The position numbers were made by a program, and so were the translations under genes. From Veillonella sp. (lineage in GTDB: Bacteria > Bacillota > Negativicutes > Veillonellales > Veillonellaceae), in the NCBI RefSeq assembly GCF_015058545.1, contig NZ_SVCB01000061.1, positions 1 to 9,296 of the forward strand: a stretch of DNA of 9,296 nucleotides. The letters are read 5' to 3'. Under the pieces are notes generated by a model. That model was not told where the DNA came from, ran no database searches, and saw only the letters and a list, made by a program, of their open reading frames with translations. This document shows positions 6,019-9,296 of this stretch, one piece after another (position 1 is the stretch's first letter; every line of letters starts with the position of its first letter).

Positions 6019-6047
6019 ATTTTAAAGCTACTGAAGAAAAAAGTCAA
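6019..6047 (-). promoter_or_regulatory. Promoter of the HigA/XRE-type gene
   Basis: Read on the minus strand, TTGACT (6047-6042) and TAAAAT (6024-6019) are separated by 17 bases, a good sigma-A match. Transcription should begin near 6012, inside the palindrome. Confidence 0.7.
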
Positions 6048-6070
6048 TTTACAAAATTAAAAATGATAAA

Positions 6071-6108
6071 TCTAATTAAAAGACCACTTGAATATATGCA
6101 AGTGGTCT
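6071..6108 (-). terminator. Terminator after the phosphatase gene
   Basis: AGACCACTTG (6081-6090) and CAAGTGGTCT (6099-6108) form a perfect 10-bp stem with an 8-base loop, 8 bases past the phosphatase stop on the minus strand. It is followed there by TTTTAATTAGA, a modest T-rich tract. Confidence 0.75.
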
Positions 6109-6115
6109 AGTGAAG

Positions 6116-6598
6116 TTAAATATTATATTCTTTTCTAATTTCTGCCAGCAAAGCTTCGCAGCCTTTACTGATGTCATCATAGGTTTCATCAAAGTTACCG
6201 GTGTACCACGGATCTTTAACATCGCGAGTTTCACCGACGAAAGAAAGCATTTTCTTAACTTTGTTGTCCGAGTCAGGGCCGATTACGCGATTCAAATTGC
6301 GACGATTGTTTTCATCCATAATGATAAGATAATCTGCCGAATTGTAATCTGCTTTGGTCACTTGTCGAGCAGCTCGCGGTGTAAAGGGGATATTGAGGGC
6401 ACGGAGTTTACTTTTCGTTCCGTGATGGGTGTCGTTCCCGATTTCTTCGCGGCTGGTAGCAGTGGAGTCGATTTTAAAATGGTCACTCAAATTTGCTTTG
6501 GCTACTAAATCTTTAAATACAAACTCAGCCATAGGCGATCGGCAAATGTTGCCGTGGCAGACGAACTGCACGTGGATTGGTTTTTTCAGTGTTTTCAT
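6116..6598 (-). CDS. Low-molecular-weight protein tyrosine phosphatase
   Basis: A cytoplasmic phosphatase of 160 residues, the usual size for the LMW-PTP family. The catalytic P-loop is C14-HGNIC-R20-S21 (the CX5R signature), and the general acid is D129 in DPWYTGNFDETY. C14 would form the phosphocysteine intermediate and R20 bind phosphate. Bacterial members act on phosphotyrosine in kinases and polysaccharide-export regulators or on small phosphates; the substrate here is unknown because no tyrosine kinase or capsule gene is in view. I chose ATG 6598 rather than an ATG 11 codons upstream because family proteins start a few residues before the P-loop strand; the ribosome binding site (AAGGG) is weak. 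It lies 63 bases after the M50 protease gene with no strong terminator between, so co-transcription is likely. Confidence 0.93.
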   Translation of the reverse strand: MKTLKKPIHVQFVCHGNICRSPMAEFVFKDLVAKANLSDHFKIDSTATSREEIGNDTHHGTKSKLRALNIPFTPRAARQVTKADYNSADYLIIMDENNRRNLNRVIGPDSDNKVKKMLSFVGETRDVKDPWYTGNFDETYDDISKGCEALLAEIRKEYNI

Positions 6599-6661
6599 AA
6601 GCGCCCTTTTTATAATAAATACTATAAACAAAGTGGCGTGCTACATAGGCACTAAATCGTT

Positions 6662-7285
6662 TTAAACGAACTGGAGAATCATAGCAAACAAACTTAGAAT
6701 CATTTGTTGCAACGGAATGAGTACCCAAGTCAGAAACGGTGTGTAAATGAGCAAGATTAGCATCAAAAAGCCGTAACGGGCCCATTGCCAATATTTCATC
6801 TGCCAGTAAGGCGAGAGCATGTTGGAAACAATGTGCGCTCCATCAAGAGGCGGAATAGGAATCAAATTGAACAAGGCAAAGTTGATGTTAATGATTACCA
6901 TGAGCGAGATTACCGTGTAAAGTCCGGACGATATGTCGATGCCGTGGTTGTTGATGAAAAACAGCACGAACGCAGATATAAAGGCGATGACGAGGTTGGC
7001 TGCAGGACCCGCCAGTGATACAAGGGTATCATCACGTTTTTTATTTTTAAAATTAGCCGGGTTAATCATAACCGGTTTTGCCCAACCGAAATGTAAGAGC
7101 AAAAGCATCAACATGCCGAGTAAATCGATATGAGCGAAGGGATTCATGGTGAGTCGTCCCGTACGGCGCGGTGTGTCGTCGCCGAGCGCATCGGCTACTT
7201 TGGCATGCGCATATTCGTGCATGGCCATGGCAATGATGATAGCCGGTAAAGCGGCTACAATACTTAATAGATTAAAGTTAAACAT
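6662..7285 (-). CDS. M50 family site-2-protease-like membrane metalloprotease
   Basis: An integral membrane zinc protease of 207 residues, the compact bacterial form of the S2P/M50 family with no PDZ domain. The first membrane helix holds HEYAH (H23, E24, H27), the zinc-binding and catalytic motif. NLIPIPPLDG at 140-149 carries the third zinc ligand, D148. SLAGPAANLVIA at 90-101 is another family block. About five to six hydrophobic segments are visible. Such enzymes cut substrates within the membrane; the substrate of these short rhomboid-sized homologues is generally unknown. ATG 7285 is chosen because AAAGGAG (7298-7292) is 6 bases upstream; an upstream alternative would add 21 unlikely residues. 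It is the first gene of a probable two-gene unit with the phosphatase. Confidence 0.92.
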   Translation of the reverse strand: MFNFNLLSIVAALPAIIIAMAMHEYAHAKVADALGDDTPRRTGRLTMNPFAHIDLLGMLMLLLLHFGWAKPVMINPANFKNKKRDDTLVSLAGPAANLVIAFISAFVLFFINNHGIDISSGLYTVISLMVIININFALFNLIPIPPLDGAHIVSNMLSPYWQMKYWQWARYGFLMLILLIYTPFLTWVLIPLQQMILSLFAMILQFV

Positions 7286-7319
7286 AGTCAGCTCCTTTGT
7301 ATGATGTAATGTAATTAAT

Positions 7320-7348
7320 AGTATACCGTAAAATATCGATGTAAGCAA
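7320..7348 (-). promoter_or_regulatory. Promoter of the M50 protease/phosphatase unit
   Basis: On the minus strand TTGCTT (7348-7343) and TATACT (7325-7320) are 17 bases apart. This predicts a start near 7313 and a leader of about 28 bases. The -35 is weak. Confidence 0.55.
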
Positions 7349-7438
7349 AAAAAATCACCCATAAATTCTCAAATTTATAGAGGTAAAAGAGAGGGATTTT
7401 GTAAAAAGACAAAGGCGTTTTCACCGTATACGCATTAT

Positions 7439-7520
7439 TGGTATGAGCCTCACACTGACGATGCGCACCAATGGTATGAGTCTCATACTGACAGTGCGGA
7501 TGCGCACCAATGGTATGAGT
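7439..7520. repeat. Nested direct repeats with palindromes upstream of the five-HTH gene
   Basis: TGGTATGAG occurs three times (7439, 7472, 7511), separated by 33 and 39 bases. A 22-base block beginning GATGCGCACCAA and ending TATGAGT is present twice without mismatch (7460-7481 and 7499-7520). The middle unit contains the perfect palindrome GTATGAG-T-CTCATAC (7474-7488), and the first unit has the same with one mismatch (7441-7455). A second small inverted repeat, GTGCG/CGCAC, lies in the 6-base insertion that makes the second unit longer. The array ends 8 bases before the -35 of the next promoter, so it looks like a regulator-binding array. There are too few units, and they are too contiguous, for CRISPR. 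Confidence 0.85.
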
Positions 7521-7527
7521 GGCTTGC

Positions 7528-7556
7528 TTGCCTATAAGAGAAGGTCTTTTTATAAT
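7528..7556 (+). promoter_or_regulatory. Promoter of the five-HTH gene
   Basis: TTGCCT (7528-7533) and a perfect TATAAT (7551-7556) are 17 bases apart. Transcription would start near 7563, giving a leader of about 130 bases before the ATG at 7695, with an intrinsic terminator inside it. Confidence 0.7.
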
Positions 7557-7599
7557 TAAGACAGTGCTGAAAAATGAAAGAGTCTTATATATGGGAGAA

Positions 7600-7650
7600 C
7601 CCGCATGCGTAGGGGAATTGTAAATAGGAATGTGATGCGGGCGTTTTTTT
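7600..7650 (+). terminator. Leader terminator / attenuator before the five-HTH gene
   Basis: CCCGCAT (7600-7606) pairs with ATGCGGG (7635-7641), followed by CG and seven T residues (7644-7650). The loop is 28 bases, long for a simple terminator. It sits between the promoter (7528-7556) and the gene it precedes, so it either attenuates that gene or ends a small RNA of about 88 bases. AAGAC (7558-7562) can pair with GTCTT either at 7544-7548 or at 7582-7586, the second being within the leader. No known riboswitch class is recognised. Confidence 0.65.
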
Positions 7651-7694
7651 GTAGGGCCAATTAGTGTAATTATAAAAACAGGGGAGTGGATACT

Positions 7695-8438
7695 ATGGCA
7701 AAAGTCGTAATTCCAATGCAATTATTAAACCGTTTATATACGGAAGAAAAGTTGTCAACGTGGGAAATTGCCAAGCAATTGGGGTGTAGTCAAGATACGG
7801 TGGTGCGTCGTTTGCATGCGTATCAAATTCCGGTGCGGACGCGACGCAAGCAATTGCCGGAGGGGGAATTGGCTCACTTATATCAAAACGTCGGACTTGG
7901 GGTTAAGCAATTGGCGGTGCGTTATCAATGTTCTCATACAACGGTAGCAGCTCGTTTACACGAAATGGGGCTATTAATGAACAAGAAGTCTGATTTTAGA
8001 GAACCCACACCGGCTTTGAAACGCAATATTATCTGTTTATATAACAGCGGGCAAAGTGCCGGTTGGATAGCACAACATCTTCGTATGTCTCGTTGGACTG
8101 TTTTGAAAACATTGCGCAATAGCGGCATTGAGATTCGTCATAGCAATAAACGGGTGTATTTAAATGTTAAGGAATTGGCTTACTTATATGAGCATCGCCA
8201 TATGTCGACGACGGAATTGGCAGCTTTGTATGATGTGAAACCGGCTACCGTAGCGGAACGGTTAAAAGAAGAAGGCGTCCGTTTACGGGGAAATAATTTG
8301 GCACTAGATATGTTTGATGTGTGCAGGCGTTATCAGGAGGGGCATAGTCCGATGCAGATTGCAGATCAATTGGGGTGTTCCTATTCGGCTGTGCGTCGTC
8401 GATTGGATGCTTGGCAGGGCTATAAAAAAAGGTCTTAG
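7695..8438 (+). CDS. Protein of five tandem helix-turn-helix units
   Basis: A 247-residue, basic, cytoplasmic protein that I cannot assign to a named gene. Almost all of it is five repeats of 40-50 residues at about 9-48, 57-96, 107-148, 158-198 and 204-245. Each follows the plan L-x2-LY (or RY) / short turn / S-x-x-(E/Q)-(I/L)-A-x-x-(L/Y)-x-(C/V/M)-(S/K)-x-x-(T/A)-V-x-x-(R/T)-L, often ending in a GI-x-(I/L/V)-R-like strand, for example STWEIAKQLGCSQDTVVRRL and STTELAALYDVKPATVAERL. This is the trihelical HTH pattern seen in resolvase-type, homeodomain-like and sigma region 4 domains. There is no catalytic, ligand-binding or membrane domain. ATG 7695 has AGGGGAG (7680-7686) 8 bases upstream; a GTG at 7686 overlaps it and is less likely. 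Units 1 and 5 are most alike and share the 12 bases CAATTGGGGTGT. A multi-site DNA-binding regulator is the natural inference, probably of its own repeat-bearing promoter. Confidence 0.85.
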   Translation: MAKVVIPMQLLNRLYTEEKLSTWEIAKQLGCSQDTVVRRLHAYQIPVRTRRKQLPEGELAHLYQNVGLGVKQLAVRYQCSHTTVAARLHEMGLLMNKKSDFREPTPALKRNIICLYNSGQSAGWIAQHLRMSRWTVLKTLRNSGIEIRHSNKRVYLNVKELAYLYEHRHMSTTELAALYDVKPATVAERLKEEGVRLRGNNLALDMFDVCRRYQEGHSPMQIADQLGCSYSAVRRRLDAWQGYKKRS

Positions 8439-8440
8439 GG

Positions 8441-8513
8441 CATCAATTATTTGAAGGTCAAAGGTCTAGACCAGCAATTATTTGAAGGTCATAGGTCATC
8501 AATTCTTTGCAAG
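8441..8513 (+). repeat. AGGTC-bearing direct repeats between the five-HTH gene and the TSUP-like gene
   Basis: A unit of about 25 bases containing CAATTATTTGAAGGTCA starts at 8441 and 8472 (31-base spacing), with a partial third copy at 8497 (CATCAATTCTTTG). Each full unit has two AGGTC half-sites 7 bases apart (8455 and 8462; 8486 and 8493). A further AGGTC at 8430 lies within the last codons of the preceding gene. The first unit ends in a perfect palindrome, GGTCTAGACC (8463-8472). The stretch holds no gene and no clear terminator. Confidence 0.8.
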
Positions 8514-8542
8514 AATAATAGGCTGATTCATAGGGGGAAGTG

Positions 8543-8572
8543 TTGCATTATAAGGCCTGAATTCGTTATACT
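8543..8572 (+). promoter_or_regulatory. Promoter of the TSUP-like gene
   Basis: TTGCAT (8543-8548) and TATACT (8567-8572) are 18 bases apart. The -10 lies in one arm of a small inverted repeat, ATACT (8568-8572) with AGTAT (8577-8581), which could be an operator over the transcription start. Confidence 0.6.
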
Positions 8573-8626
8573 AGAGAGTATGAAAGAAACGTTTTTTCAA
8601 TTAAACTTAGTAGAATGGAGTTAATC

Positions 8627-9296
8627 ATGGAGATTGTTCTTGCATTGTTGCCTTATTTGACCGCCGGATTTTGTGCGGCTGTTGTTTCGCGTTTCACCGG
8701 TGTGGCCTTATCGTTTATCGTAGTACCGACATTATTAATTTGGGGTGCTACACCGGCAGAATTAGTATCATTTATGCTTACCTTTGCGGTGTATAACGGG
8801 TTTACCTCGGAAACTCAGGATTTTCGTTTGAATATAAAAAACCTCGTATTGTTTAAAGGTTGGCGTTTAGCGATTCCCCTCGTAGGCTCCGTTGTGTTGT
8901 CCTTTATTATGCCGCCGGCTGCCATTGCCTTCTTTATTTTCTGCTTTATTGCCGAATTGGCCATGAGCATGTACAACCGTTTACCGGCCAATGAAAAGCC
9001 AGAGCTCAAAGGCGTAATTCTTAGTGTTGTAACCGCCGCCGTATGGTGCTTGGTCGGTGTATTCGCCGTTCGCTTATTACCGGTTGATTACTACTTTATC
9101 TTAGTAGGTCTTGGTATTTTGGGCTTAACCGCTTTCACTTGGTATGCAAGTAAACATCGCGATGCGTTCCGTGGCACGTGGTCGGTTATTTGGAATTTCC
9201 TATTGTTGTTCTTAGGCTTGTTCGGTTTGGATATTTCCATATATGCCAAAGCTTTACGTCGTTCTTTCACCAGCAAACAGGACGTGATGATCCCTG
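8627..9296 (+). CDS. TSUP (TauE/SafE)-like membrane permease, 3' end missing
   Basis: An open frame of 223 codons that continues past the right edge. GGAG (8617-8620) lies 6 bases before the ATG. The product is a multi-pass membrane protein with hydrophobic segments at about residues 3-20, 25-40, 45-58, 82-96, 97-114, 130-148, 155-173 and 186-204. The N-terminal pattern, a small-residue-rich first helix, then LSFIVVPTLLIWGATPAELV followed by a helix, resembles the half-repeat of the TSUP family (TauE/SafE), whose members carry sulfite, sulfoacetate and other organosulfur or organic anions. The typical G-G-G-x-G-G motif is not present, so the call is moderate and the substrate unknown. The last visible residues (RRSFTSKQDVMIP) look like a cytoplasmic tail. 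It has its own promoter behind the AGGTC repeats. Confidence 0.7.
   Translation, partial: MEIVLALLPYLTAGFCAAVVSRFTGVALSFIVVPTLLIWGATPAELVSFMLTFAVYNGFTSETQDFRLNIKNLVLFKGWRLAIPLVGSVVLSFIMPPAAIAFFIFCFIAELAMSMYNRLPANEKPELKGVILSVVTAAVWCLVGVFAVRLLPVDYYFILVGLGILGLTAFTWYASKHRDAFRGTWSVIWNFLLLFLGLFGLDISIYAKALRRSFTSKQDVMIP

Noticed and set aside
5102..6108. HigBA toxin-antitoxin pair
   Set aside because: No small toxin frame lies next to the HigA-like gene on either side; the neighbours are a terminator plus decayed DNA, and a phosphatase.
6110..6508. Plus-strand frame of 132 codons over the phosphatase gene
   Set aside because: It is the antisense shadow of the LMW-PTP gene, which has its full catalytic signature.
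7361..7378. Terminator hairpin ATAAATT/AATTTAT
   Set aside because: The stem is entirely A-T and the T-run on the minus strand does not follow it directly, so it is probably just AT-rich promoter-proximal DNA.
7439..7520. CRISPR array
   Set aside because: Only two to three units, spacing of 33 and 39 bases with the intervening sequence also repeated, no unique spacers and no cas genes nearby.
7563..7650. T-box or other known riboswitch before the five-HTH gene
   Set aside because: The leader is too short for a T-box, no T-box consensus is present, and no other class signature could be recognised.
7278..7721. Minus-strand gene of 147 codons across the repeat region
   Set aside because: Its Thr-His-rich product comes from the DNA repeats themselves, it overlaps two promoters and the ends of two real genes, and it has no recognisable domain.

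Overview
The window looks like a chromosomal segment of an anaerobic Negativicutes bacterium. Veillonella or a close relative is my best guess. The basis is a stand-alone ferredoxin-type [FeFe] hydrogenase, a SAM-I (S-box) riboswitch, strong AGGAGG ribosome binding sites, moderately low GC, and Firmicute-type promoters and terminators. The genus is an inference from recall of the protein sequences, not a search.

Layout, left to right. (1) Bases 1-140 appear to be the right end of an IS200/IS605-type element: the last codons of a tnpB-like gene followed by a run of hairpins that resembles an omega RNA scaffold. (2) At 350-1792 lies a monomeric [FeFe] hydrogenase closed by a strong terminator. 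(3) At 1997-4606 is a complete methionine-related operon: promoter, SAM-I aptamer, riboswitch terminator, a MetE C-terminal-domain homologue, then azlC and azlD with overlapping ends, then a terminator. (4) At 4680-5041 there is a decayed stretch that begins with a LacI/sugar-binding-protein fragment behind a strong ribosome binding site. (5) On the minus strand, 5102-5971 encodes an orphan HigA/XRE-type regulator whose C-terminal IrrE/ImmA-like part seems to have lost its metalloprotease motif; its promoter carries a palindrome. (6) Also on the minus strand, 7285-6116 is a two-gene unit: an M50 site-2-protease-like membrane metalloprotease followed by a low-molecular-weight protein tyrosine phosphatase. 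(7) At 7439-8438 is the most unusual part: nested direct repeats with palindromes, then a promoter, then a leader with an intrinsic terminator, then a protein made almost entirely of five tandem helix-turn-helix units. (8) At 8441-8513 another direct repeat family (AGGTC half-sites, 31-base period) precedes the promoter of a TSUP (TauE/SafE)-like membrane protein, which runs off the right edge.

Functionally, the methionine operon is the clearest coordinated unit: low SAM should allow read-through into the methionine-synthase-like enzyme and the AzlCD transporter. The hydrogenase would dispose of reduced ferredoxin as H2 during fermentation. The five-HTH protein and the two repeat arrays on either side of it are the best candidate for an undescribed regulatory system: a multi-domain DNA-binding protein with long, regularly spaced sites at its own promoter and possibly at the next gene's promoter. 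This link is an inference from arrangement only.
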